Below, in pieces: positions 34,161 to 44,913 of a stretch of 64,000 nucleotides of DNA. The stretch's first letter is position 1. Every line of letters starts with the position of its first letter. A program made the position numbers and the translations under genes. Source of the stretch: Halichondria panicea (taxonomy: Eukaryota; Porifera; Demospongiae; Suberitida; Halichondriidae); the NCBI RefSeq assembly GCF_963675165.1, contig NC_087379.1, positions 2,794,201 to 2,858,200 on the forward strand. Reading direction: 5' to 3'. Below the pieces are notes generated by a model. That model saw only the letters and a program-made list of their open reading frames with translations. It ran no database searches and was not told where the DNA came from.

Positions 34161-34775
34161 GTTGGCTACAAGAGTTAGAAAGAGCCAAGCTAGCTAGCTA
34201 TTTTAGTAGCCATTATTGGCAGACACACCCCTATTCCTGGATGTAGATCTAATGCGCATGCGCGCTCAATACCACGTGTAAGAGAATCCATTTTGCAGAA
34301 TCAGCAATTTTCTTCTTTTGAGGTCCAGGTAAGCCACAAACCAACCTTTTCTTTTGCTTTACTGTGTTTAATGTTCATTCAATTGCTAACACCTATTTGA
34401 AATCATAATTATTGCAAATTATTAACCTTTCTATAACACTCTAATACTTTTGAGCGAAAGCAAAAACATGGCGAGAGGCATTAGCACAGCACCAGCTTGA
34501 ACACTAGTTGTGACACAGAGGAGGTACAACATGGTTGACCTTTTGCTAATGAGTTACTGAGTTACTCCTATAATTATATTGCATTCCTGCAGCATCACAG
34601 GATGTAACGCCCACATGATATTTGTGTTGACTCAGCAGGTATTTTATGCACTGTCAGCGCTATTTTACTTTTCCAAGGCAGGAGACATTTTCTGCTAGTC
34701 TATCAATCTAAAATCTACTGTAAGTGTTACATTAACACATGCAGGAACCATATAAATTCGAAGGCCTACAGCTGT

Positions 34776-35267
34776 TTGTACATTATTAAAAGAAACACTC
34801 AATGCTCTCATGATCTCCACACAAAAAGAACACTTTATACTACGCTTGTTAGATCTATTAACATTTTGTTCGCCATCACAAAAGTGGAACAAATCCAGAG
34901 AAGATCTTCAAAGTTTATTCTGAACCTTTTGCCACTAATAAACTGGCTAGAGTTGCAAGATGTCATATTCGCCGTCACTGAGGTGTCTCTAAAAACCAGC
35001 AGACAACTTCGACATTACTGAGTTCATATCATTCTCTACCAGCAACACAAGACTAATCACAAGCTAGTTCATAAAGGTCATCATCGCTCAAACACAACAA
35101 GACACTTCTACTTCAAAAGATTGGTCAAACTCTGGAACATAGATCTCTCTCACTCGATTTATCGAGAATCAACTCTACAAACATTTTTCTGGGACAGTTT
35201 TCTAGAACGCTTTGACCAATCAATCATCTGCACTTATCACCTAGTTTGTCCCTGTTGCTCTGTATAA
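34776..35267 (+). pseudogene. LINE reverse-transcriptase C-terminal remnant inside the TIR element
   Basis: Frames read KRTLYTTLVRS, EQIQRRSSKFILNLLP, then TRHFYFKRLVKLWNIDLSHS and ERFDQSIICTYHLVCPCC before a stop, the usual C-terminus of CR1/L2-type LINE ORF2 proteins. Frame breaks separate the parts. It is captured inside the MULE-like element. Confidence 0.65.
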
Positions 35268-35459
35268 CTGTATAATTATGTATAATAGTATATTCAGGTG
35301 TTCCTTCTAGTGTCAGTATGATCTTAATTTATGACCCATCACAATTATTTTTCACCCTGTCCAAATTAATGTAAAGTCATACTTATTATTATACACTGCA
35401 AGTTTATAGCTCATTTCTTCAACTACAGACTATGCTATTCATTTTCTTGTGTCACAGGA

Positions 35460-35670
35460 TATATAACTACATGTAGGCATTATTTCGAACTTTGCGATGG
35501 GTGATCAATTCGCAACAATAAAATCCGCAAAACTTAAATTATTACTAGTATTTACACACGATCTTTGCCAGAACGCAATAGTTAGATGCAAAGGGTCAAA
35601 TTTTCTGCTGATTTGGCTCATTCGCAAATAAAGGTTTTTCACATGCAAAATATTCTAGTAATACGGTATA
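35460..35670. repeat. MITE of the CTAGTAATACGGTA family
   Basis: Blocks GGTGATCAATTCGCAACAAT, AATTTTCTGCTGATTTGGCT and the end TATTCTAGTAATACGGTA recur at 51462-51666 and 51655-51825. It is nested in the MULE-like element. Confidence 0.6.
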
Positions 35671-36827
35671 CTGTGGAGTACTGTGATCGTTTGTAGTCTT
35701 TTAGCTAGCTAGGAGAGCAAATTTTGGTGTTATGCTTCCATATATTCTCTTCTTTCTCTGTAGCTACACTCACAATTCCTCCGTGAAACTTGATGATAAA
35801 TTATGACGCGAGGCCACACTTCCTCCAGGTAAATGTGGGCGTTACATCCGGTCGTGCTGCAGGAATGCAATACGGGGGGTAACTTATTAGCAAAAGGTCA
35901 ACCTATGTCGTACCTCCTCTGATTGTGACACTCCCTTCATGCATGTATGACTCATTCACTAGCCCTGGGTCATATTTAAGGCATCATTTTTATGAAAGAT
36001 ATATCAGTTTCCATGATCAAAAGTTATTGATGCACATTTAGCAGTTTCATAGCCGTTGTTCCTAGCCTTCACAAGTATTTGTGATTGTCATGCTATAATT
36101 ATATACTTGACGTACCGGCTCTCCCCTGTCGCTATCATGTTTCGATATTTTGTGCTTTGAGTTTCCCTTACAATAGCCAATTCTTGCTACATTGCGACTT
36201 TATTACACTAAAACTTACATAGGCCTTAACGCGGGTGACTATAGTATTTGCTTCTACACCTGAGTCAAGATCTGCATCAGTGGGTGGATTATGCTAGCAT
36301 ATGACTCAGTACCGAGTTAGTGTTTTATCTCAATGTGCTTAGAGGTAGATTACATATTGAAGGTCTATAATATGGCCTCTATAATTTATATTGCGCTCGT
36401 GGTTTACACTGAGGGAAAATGTCTTGAGTATAATACCAAGGCCTAACTAACAGTTCAGACTCCCACATAATTATAACACTCAGAGTATTTGCATGCCAAC
36501 ACAAGTCAGTAAATTAAACATGTAGATCTAGGTATAATTTCATAGCGTCTTTTTTGAACTGGGCATGCTCAAAGACTATTTACATTCAATGTAATGTTGA
36601 AAAAAATTGCATAAAAATCTCCACAATAACTTTTGAGGTCAATAATCAGTTCAATACGTCTATATATAACATATTTCAGTCTCGTTTGTCTAGTTCGACA
36701 GGAGAACGGCAGAGTCCAATTTCCTGTTAAAAGCTGCTGATTTCCCATAATTCATAGTATAACATATATACAAAGCAATGTATATAACCCATGAAAAAAC
36801 TGAAAAATAGCACAAGTTACGCCTACC

Positions 36828-39150
36828 TTATCTTCGTTTCTTATGGCCAATTTTCGCAGCTATCATTAGAACTGCTATTATCATTAGAACTGCTACCACT
36901 CCAACCACACCAGCAATCACCTCAATTGAGTCTGACAAAAAAACAGCCAAAATAGATTAGCAGCTCAAGCACACACACATTGATTGAAATCACCTTGAGA
37001 ACAGTCGCACTGAGCCTCACCATGCAGCTGGCTCAAAGGTCCCATTGACACAACGAGTGTTGTTATCTCCGACAAGCATATGGCAATCAGGGTTACAGTG
37101 AATATCCAGCTGTGTGTTGTGAGGGACCAACACACCTTGTGACACTTCACCCATAGTTGAGTTTAGCCATATACTCCAGAGGCATTTATAAAACTTGTGT
37201 TGCACTCCGAAAGTATTAGTTGCTGTTAATCACTTGCACTAATTTCCACTCCTTCATCATTAAAGACCACAACAGAAAAACAATTCGAAATGCTTTTTGT
37301 ATGAATACAATGTCTTGTAGTTTGCCTGTAGGGTATAATTGTTTGTGAAGCATTCTCCTCACAAAAGCCCCTGGAGAATCGGAGTTGAACTTGAAAGGAA
37401 GCTGCGCTCTCAGTGCAGAAGCTGTTGATCGAGACTTGTACGCACTGCTCCTTAGTTAAAACTTGTCTTAGGTCAATGCCAGCAATCAATTCATCCATCT
37501 GCAGTATTATATGCGAGGAAAATTTAAATATGTCACTGACAGTATTCACAGTAACCATTTCACAAACATAAAACAGCCGCCATGCATGAATGCACAAAGA
37601 TTGCATGAGATTGTGTGTTGTACCTGAAAATGGAAAGGATTCACTACTGGAAATTGTTTCAGCTGCTGTTTCTGCTACTACCCAGATGGTTTTGGTATTT
37701 TCTGTAAAATTAGCAGCTTGGAGAAATGAGGAGTTGAAAGAGTAATTCCTAACTTGTGCACCAGAAAGAAACAGTCTTCGAGTGGTTTGGTTATCTGATA
37801 TTATGAGCGTGAAACCTTGGATTTTTAGGAACATACTGGGGTGGATATCTTGGGGAGGAATGTACTGCATATAATTATGTGTATGCATAATTATAGAGCC
37901 ATGTGTTATGCATGGTATACTGATTTGCCTATAAGGGTCAAAACATAAGTTGCATTGTAAAAAAGTACATACTATAAGCGATAGAATGTTAGAGGCTATC
38001 AATAGTGCTGCATATCAACCATACACCTGTGTCTATCGCGTGCAAGGAATCTACAGCTGCTTACATTCCACTCCAGGTGAATTGTACGAGGCTCCACTTC
38101 CTCTGTGCAAAGTATGGAGACTCTGACGTTAGTAGGACGTGTATCTGCAATTAATTACATGTGCATAATAACAAAGCAAACAGAATTCAATGAATAATTC
38201 ACCATTAATAATGCTGATGTTTGTGAGGGGAGGGCTCTCCAGTCCACAATCCTCTGTCACTGTCCTGACCTCAGAGACACAAGTCTGTCCATTAGCTAGC
38301 CATCCAATGCATGAAGCAGTGAAGGTCGTATTGCTGACTAATTCTGAGTGTGGGCAGGTGCCACAACCTTGAGAGAAATACAGCATACAGGTAGCCTCGT
38401 ATTCCACCAATCACTAGGTTTGCCAGAGGAGTCCAGTCCAATCGAAGATTTCTGTTCATTGGGAAAGTCAGATTGGCTTGGGCTGGTGGGTCAGGCCGAA
38501 CTGCATAAATCGATTAATTGTGTGTACATTTCAAATCACATTTTAAATACCTCCTACTCTGATGAAAAATTGTTGATTAGGTTCTGCCTCATGCAGTTAG
38601 GTGTTTTTGGCATAAAATCGTACCACCGTTCATACTGCTGTTAGCAGTGAAGGAGAGAACAGATAAGTAGCCATTCCTATTGCAGGTGATGTTTGCAAAG
38701 TAAGGTCCACATGTTGCGTCATTTTGTCCCTCTGCAGAGCACGTTTGTCCCAATGCAAATACAATGAGATTGGTTTGTCCAGTGTTGATCCCCGAGCAGA
38801 GTTTTTGCCTGTCCATTCCATTGAGCCTCTCTGGAGAGGTGCTTGGCAATCACAGGAAATAGGCTCTCCTTCAGCCAGGCAGCTCTCATTCAATGCATTA
38901 ACTGTACATGCAACAAAGATATATATAGTTCTAGAATATAGTCATAGCATACATTTAACCAACTGCATGACACAACTGACCTCTTTATGCATCAAAGAGT
39001 TATATCTAGTCGTATCCGGCATACATACATTCAACCAACTGCACTGATGACAACTGACCTTTTAGCTTTCTGCTACAGCTTGCAAAATGGGTGAGAATCA
39101 GTAGCATTCCCAGGGAGAGGAAGATTTGGAGTCCTATAACTGAAATACAA
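36828..39150 (-). pseudogene. Dead unit-2 copy of the minus-strand receptor
   Basis: Nearly every exon of the intact gene at 24285-27110 is present but broken. The 10-base start exon (ATGATGCACT) is missing at about 39307, precisely where unit 1 has it. A deletion of about 10 bp near 38798 shifts the Ig-like exon, about 4 bp extra near 38385 shifts the FN3-like exon, 2 bp extra near 37170 creates a stop, and 4 bp extra lie near 37022. The membrane-helix exon differs from unit 1 and ends HKKRR then stop (36828). The signal-peptide exon survives at about 39145-39060. Confidence 0.85.
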
Positions 39151-39500
39151 GGTATATATATAGGTACAGAGCAATCATTTGGATTTTGATAATAGAACTG
39201 GCTACCTATTAAACAGATAATCAGTTTAGACTATAATTATGGTTCAGAAAATACACATAGGCTGACTCTAGTAGTACTGAATTTCAACTGCAAGCTATAA
39301 GACTTACCTTCTCTCTGGAGAAACTTGGATTCGATGTCATAACAGTTTTGATCAGGCTGTGACCTCGAGTCAAACCCTATGTTGTCATACCATCCTCTGC
39401 AGGAATTTCAACTGGGGAAGTCAAAATGCCACAAAACTGGAGGTATATACATAGATCTACCACAAATATACATTCTCAAGCAAGCTACTGAAGGAAAATC

Positions 39501-42064
39501 ATGTGTTTTCCACCATTGAGGAGACAAGTTAACATTGTAAGTTTCCAGCAAAGCAAATCAGTCATTCTGTTTATTCTCTTCGCACTGGTGATTCGAGCTT
39601 ACAGTCAATTTGGACTGCTCAGCCATGCTCCAGGAGAGTGTGTGCTTGCAGGAGACATAGTAAATCTTTCATGCATTGTTAATGACACGGGAGATCAGGG
39701 AATAACTTCATGGACTGGAAACTACTCGATATTTGACTGCCCGGATGAGGATTCTATTGCAGATAGGAGAGTATACCTCTTTCATATTCATTTCAACAAC
39801 TCACGTGTAGTGGATAAACCGACTTTTTGCAATGACAGAGTATTTGGAAAAATCATCAGCCACAATGGCACTCATTATGTGTCTGTACTCACAGTTATAA
39901 CTACTCCTGCTATGAACGGAGGACTTATTTATTGCCATGACTTGTTCACGCCGGATGCATTTTCTGGAGAAGTGAAACTTAAGGTTGGAGGTGAGTGCAC
40001 TAATTATGCCGATTTAAAGCTAGTATACTGATAATAAAAAGACACATGCACTATAGTTGTATAGGCTAACTTGCATTATGTGTAAACTCTTCTCAGCAAA
40101 GCAAAGTACGAAGCTATATAGGTTACTATAAAATAGTACGGAGCAAATTCATTTTCAACAATGCATACTCTTCCGTTTTAATACATGTACACCCGCAGTT
40201 CATCCCAACCCACCCCCTTCATTCAACGTTACCTTCCTCGAAAGTGACCAAGGCACGGGATTCAGAATAGTGTGGAGGGAGCCAAACAATACTGTGGGGG
40301 GTATAGGAAGTTATATAACGGAGGTGAACGACAGCGAGTGTGGTGTCTGCAGCAATATAGGAAATGTGACAGGAAATGAACTATCCTGCTACAACTGGAC
40401 AGCCAGTGGGCAGGTGTGCAATGTACTTGTATGGAGTGTTTCGGCAGATTGTGGATTTGAGAGTGAGGAGCCGGCAATCTTTAAGATTCACCTACAGAGT
40501 AGGTTTCCTATAATTATAAGCAATTATAACTCATCACAATGTGTATAGATTTCATTTTTCGTAGAAGGTTAACACAATCATGCATGCATGATAAATACAT
40601 GCACATTCTGCACTGTTTATATAATTATAATTATACACACGCATTCAGCTCCTGATGCTCCTATTTTCAAGATTGTTTCACCAATGTATTCAGCAGAACT
40701 GCAGACCATTACAGTGAGTCTGGAACCAGCAGAGGTGAGTACAAAAAACGATCATGCTGTACAATAGCTTAAATTACTGAACTATATATAATTATAGCTT
40801 AATGATTATTGTATATAATTATATAGGGACTCCGTGATGAGTATGGGCTGCCAGTGACATATTGGGTGCACATTGAAGACGTTGTGTCTGGTAGTACCTG
40901 TGCTAAACTAGCTCAGTCATGTGCTCCAGATCATTGTGAAGTGACTATTGATCTAGAAGGGAACTGCCAGTTTGATGGTGCTAATGAGAGTGGCCACTTT
41001 TCCGTTAGTGCATTAGCTAGCACCATTATTGGGAAATCTTTGACTACTTATCCTAACGAAATTGGTGAGTTATTGAAATTTGATGTCTATAATTAGCCAT
41101 ATCTGGAGTGCACTCCGGCGGTCATAGCCAGGACATTGCCGACAGTTTATCTTATCTAAAAGTACCTAATGATTTCTGGTTACTTCCAAACTTATATATA
41201 TAAAATTATGATTCACCCGCTTATCATTCTACTGCTAACGACCTTTCATTTTCGATGCATGCCCATAATTACTAGATTCTGTGAATAATCTTGTGGAACT
41301 GAATGTTTTAATGGAACAAGACTATACTCTGATGATAGCTGAGTTTGTAGATGCCTTCACAAAACTTTCACTTCAATATGGAGATACATGTGATACTCTC
41401 GTGTTTGAAAAACAGACCTTCACAGAACCAAAAGACTTCACCAATTGCATGGCACTGTACAACATTCAGCTCTCCGACTGCTTTATTGCAACACTGTCAG
41501 CTGACAATGGATCACTTGCCATCAACATTAGGGGACATTTTCATGGTAGGAAATGCTTGCATGTGTTTTTGTTACCCACATCCCTTCTCAATAAATATAT
41601 CTGTCTGTATAATCATCATTTCACATGATAAGTTACTGAACCTCTGTTTGCTTTGTGGCTATCCTTTCACAGACTATGTAAAGACTAGTGACCACAGAAT
41701 CCTTATCAGTGTCGGAGTCACGTTGATGCTGTCAGTGACCTTTAATCTTGTGCTGATTATTTGTGTAGTGAAATTTCTAAGGAGAGCAAAGCAGGAAATC
41801 CCTACCACCGAGCCCACTGAACCTGCAAATCACAGAGTGCTCAATCCAGTTTACGAGGAAATTGATGAATTAAATTTTGTTGATGCTGGTAATGCTACTT
41901 TAACGTTTGAGCCAGACACAATTCGAAATGATTGCTACCAGATCAAGCCGGATCCTAAGACAAAAAGAAATGGCTGCTATCATCATGTGCTAGATCCCTC
42001 GACAACAGGAAGTGCTTGTTACCAACCTTCTACGACTTCTCACCATGCAATAGACATTCAGTAA
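39501..42064 (+). CDS. Type I membrane receptor with tyrosine-rich tail, 591 aa, unit 2 plus copy, intact
   Basis: Exons 39501-39990, 40199-40498, 40649-40734, 40827-41064, 41276-41545 and 41673-42064 join to 1776 nt. The N-terminus has a hydrophobic signal (SVILFILFALVIRAYSQ, about residues 20-36). It follows with an Ig-like domain (exon 1), an FN3-like domain (exon 2), a second FN3-like unit split over exons 3-4 (238-nt exon as in the minus receptor) and a third (exon 5). Exon 6 encodes the helix (about 471-494) and a tail of about 97 residues. The tail has NPVYEEI (Tyr522; NPxY plus the Src-SH2 consensus YEEI) and Cys-Tyr pairs with Tyr at 550, 564 and 578, exactly 14 residues apart. Probably a tyrosine-phosphorylated cell-surface receptor; the ligand is unknown. 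Confidence 0.8.
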
Positions 42065-44913
42065 TTGAATGAAAACTGAGGTTGCAAGTTTAGCAGAACT
42101 AACTAACTCATTATAGTTATTGATTATTGTATATAGCTGCACAATATTTATATTGTTGAAATTTAGCTGGAGTGCAGTATACCTATATAGGCCTTGGCTT
42201 GGTAGATTAATGGCCACATGCATTTACTGTGTTACATGCACATTGCTGCATTTTATAAGAGAACCATTCCTCTTCTGTTGCAAATTATTGAAACCTCTTA
42301 GCCTGAGCTCAATGCAGTTTTCAGTTTGCTAGCTGCTTTAGAGTTTGCTCCAAGCTAAGACTGTAACGTGTTGCATGCGCAAGACCACAGGACCCACTAT
42401 ATAGGTCGAGGGTAGGGGTTGGTAGATTATCTCGAGATATTACCTATTATGCGATTCTTTTATGCTCAAGTTAACAGCCTATTATTCTTTTCAAATCGCC
42501 TATTATTCACATTATTCCTCCAAAGTACAACATAGACATACATAGTCCAACATAGTCCTCGCACAAGTAACATCAAACTATAAATAATGGCCACAGGATT
42601 CGCTAAATAGAATGCTAAGGAGATAATCAACCACCATGCAGTCTATACTTCCATCAGGCCTACAAATGTTTTTACTATGATTCGTACTGACCTGTACGAA
42701 GTCTTCCAAACCTGCCTATTATTCTCATAATTGTATAAAGGTGCCTATTATGCAAGCATAATTTTCACACACAAAAATGTGCCTATTATGCTCAAAATTA
42801 TGCCAGCATAATCTACCAACTCCTAGTCGAGGGGCTGAATGCAGCTGTGACAACGTCCTTACCGAGTAAACCGAACTATCCAACTGTCACACTTGCAATT
42901 GGGATTGCGAATCATCATCGCGTCTAATTCAATGTGCTTTGATTGTCAATATACTGGTGGCACAAAACACAGATTGCACCCCTTTTTTCAATACAGAAAC
43001 CATGCAATTGGGTGCATATCATCAGGATCAAAATTAATTTTGTTGACCCCATACATTATTCCATTTCCATCGAAGCATAATTACTTGTAACCTCTCCTCT
43101 CAGCTGACTTGTAATGCCATTACCCGACAACAAATAAGTGATTTGTGACACTAACATCGTATTGAATTTGATCACAGGTGAGATGACTATCACACGCTAA
43201 CCATTCTGGTAAACTGAACGTCCCTCTCAAGGGCATGGTTTATGAGACAGATATTTAATGGTTTAGCTATTCTTTTTACATTGAATTAAGGAAAAAACAT
43301 TTTAATTGACCACATGCATGCATGTACATTTAAGTGGTGCCAAATGTTTTGTAGTGAAATCTACTATAGGTATCTGTTACAACAGTAACTGTTTTTATGA
43401 ACAGAAAATAGCTGTATTTCGATATGCTAGAGTATAGCCAATTAGCGTTAAATCTAATTAATTGCAATGGTGAAAATGGTGTCTCGTAATACCCAAACCA
43501 AAGAAAGCTGGCATTAACTGCGAACAAAGCACTTTCTCTAGAATTTTTTTGTTACATGCAAAGCCTATTGACCATAGTAGTTAGTGAACAGGCCTATAGC
43601 TCCCTCCAGATTACTGCAGGGTGGGTCACAAGGTCAGGAACATTATATGTCTCATAATAATACCTCCTTGTCGCTATACATCTATGACAAAGTCCCAGAC
43701 TTTAGCCGTTGGTCTTTTTCTATAACCACTATAGTCTAACAACTGTTTACTAATCACCACATTGAGGGTTTGCACTTTAGTGCTCTAGTTTTATATTTTG
43801 CTTCGTTGTTGAATAAAAGCGAGCAAAAACTATAAGAAACTAAGAAAGCTTGAACCTTACGTTGGCCTAGATGTATACACCTAGATGTACACGCAGCTTT
43901 GGCTCACACACTAAACCCCAAATTAACGCTGAGGGTTTGCACCTCATGCAGTGCTCTATAGTTTAAACAGTTGTAAACCAGTGACCACAATCATCAGACA
44001 GACTAGCTAGCTATAGCTTCGCCAGAAGTACATGTCATGCAGTTTAGAAACGTAACATGCATGTAGTTATTATGCGCATACCTGTAATCTGAAAAGGGTA
44101 CACTTACAAGTCCAAAAAGTACATGTATACCAACCATATCTTTTAATGCCCCTCTAAAATCTGTATACAAATAATTACAGGCCAGTAATATTGCCTAAGC
44201 AAGCACATATAATAAATTATTCTTACTAAAGAACTATGACAACCATAATTATACACACTTTTATGAATGAAGCAATTTAAGCTGCTCAATTCTACTCACC
44301 ATGGTGAGTAGAATTGTTATGCATGCATGCATGCATAATAATTATCTCCAGAGAGATAGCCGTACTAGCTGAACAACGCCCTCTCCATGACTGCTATACT
44401 CACTCTCGCAGCCATGTATACCCTCTTTCGTACGAGTACTGTGTGTGGGGTCTGGGGAGGGGGCTAGGACAAAGTCGGAAAGGACGTGTGTGGGAGGATT
44501 CATATTGTCAGAAAACCACCAAAGCACGCGGAAATACAGAATGTACTAAGTACGTCGGTCATACAGAATTTAACGTAGTGGCAGCATATAATTATACACA
44601 CGTACATGCACTTTACATTAGGAATTGGCATACTGCAAGTGTATGCATGCATGGGCGGATAAATTTGGCGATTTGGCGAATCAAGGTGGAGCTAGTTTGC
44701 CAAAATTAAAACAAGTTTTAGTTTGATACTCAGTCCCGGGTATACAGTATAATTAAATAGCCTCATTTGCCAAATTTACCCTGTATATACGGTATATATA
44801 GTTTGTACATGACTTTTGTACCAATAATTATTAGTAATCAACAGGCATAAATCAGTGCACATGCATGCCCAGAGCATCATTAAAAAGTAAAACATCATAT
44901 GTATACGTGTACA
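42065..44913. other. Non-coding spacer with MITEs
   Basis: Apart from the hAT-like MITE at 42413-42825 and a repeat piece at 43740-43960 (GTTTGCACTTTAGTGCTC, related to 50535-50570), no gene is seen. The 131-codon plus-strand frame at 44314-44709 has no recognisable domain or splice context. Confidence 0.5.
42413..42825. mobile_element. hAT-like MITE, perfect 8-bp TSD GTCGAGGG
   Basis: Ends TAGGGGTTGGTAGATTAT and ATAATCTACCAACTCCTA match at 17 of 18 inverted positions. GTCGAGGG occurs on both sides (42405-42412 and 42826-42833). The 413 bp are AT-rich, with many CCTATTAT units and no coding capacity. An 8-bp duplication is diagnostic of hAT-type insertion. Confidence 0.85.

Larger units (their letters stand above)
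34516..35921. mobile_element. MULE-like TIR transposon carrying a LINE tail, 9-bp TSD
   Basis: It begins CAGAGGAGGTACAACATGG and ends CGTACCTCCTCTG; the inverted ends run roughly 90-110 bp (GACCTTTTGCTAAT, CATTCCTGCAGCA, GTAACGCCCAC all mirrored). Flanks GTTGTGACA (34507-34515) and ATTGTGACA (35922-35930) match at 8 of 9 bases. No transposase is seen; the interior is a LINE fragment. It sits between acyltransferase B and the receptor pseudogene and is absent from the matching position in unit 1, so it came after the duplication. Confidence 0.8.

Noticed and set aside
44314..44709. 131-codon plus-strand open frame
   Set aside because: No recognisable domain, low-complexity AT/GT composition, in a repeat-rich spacer.
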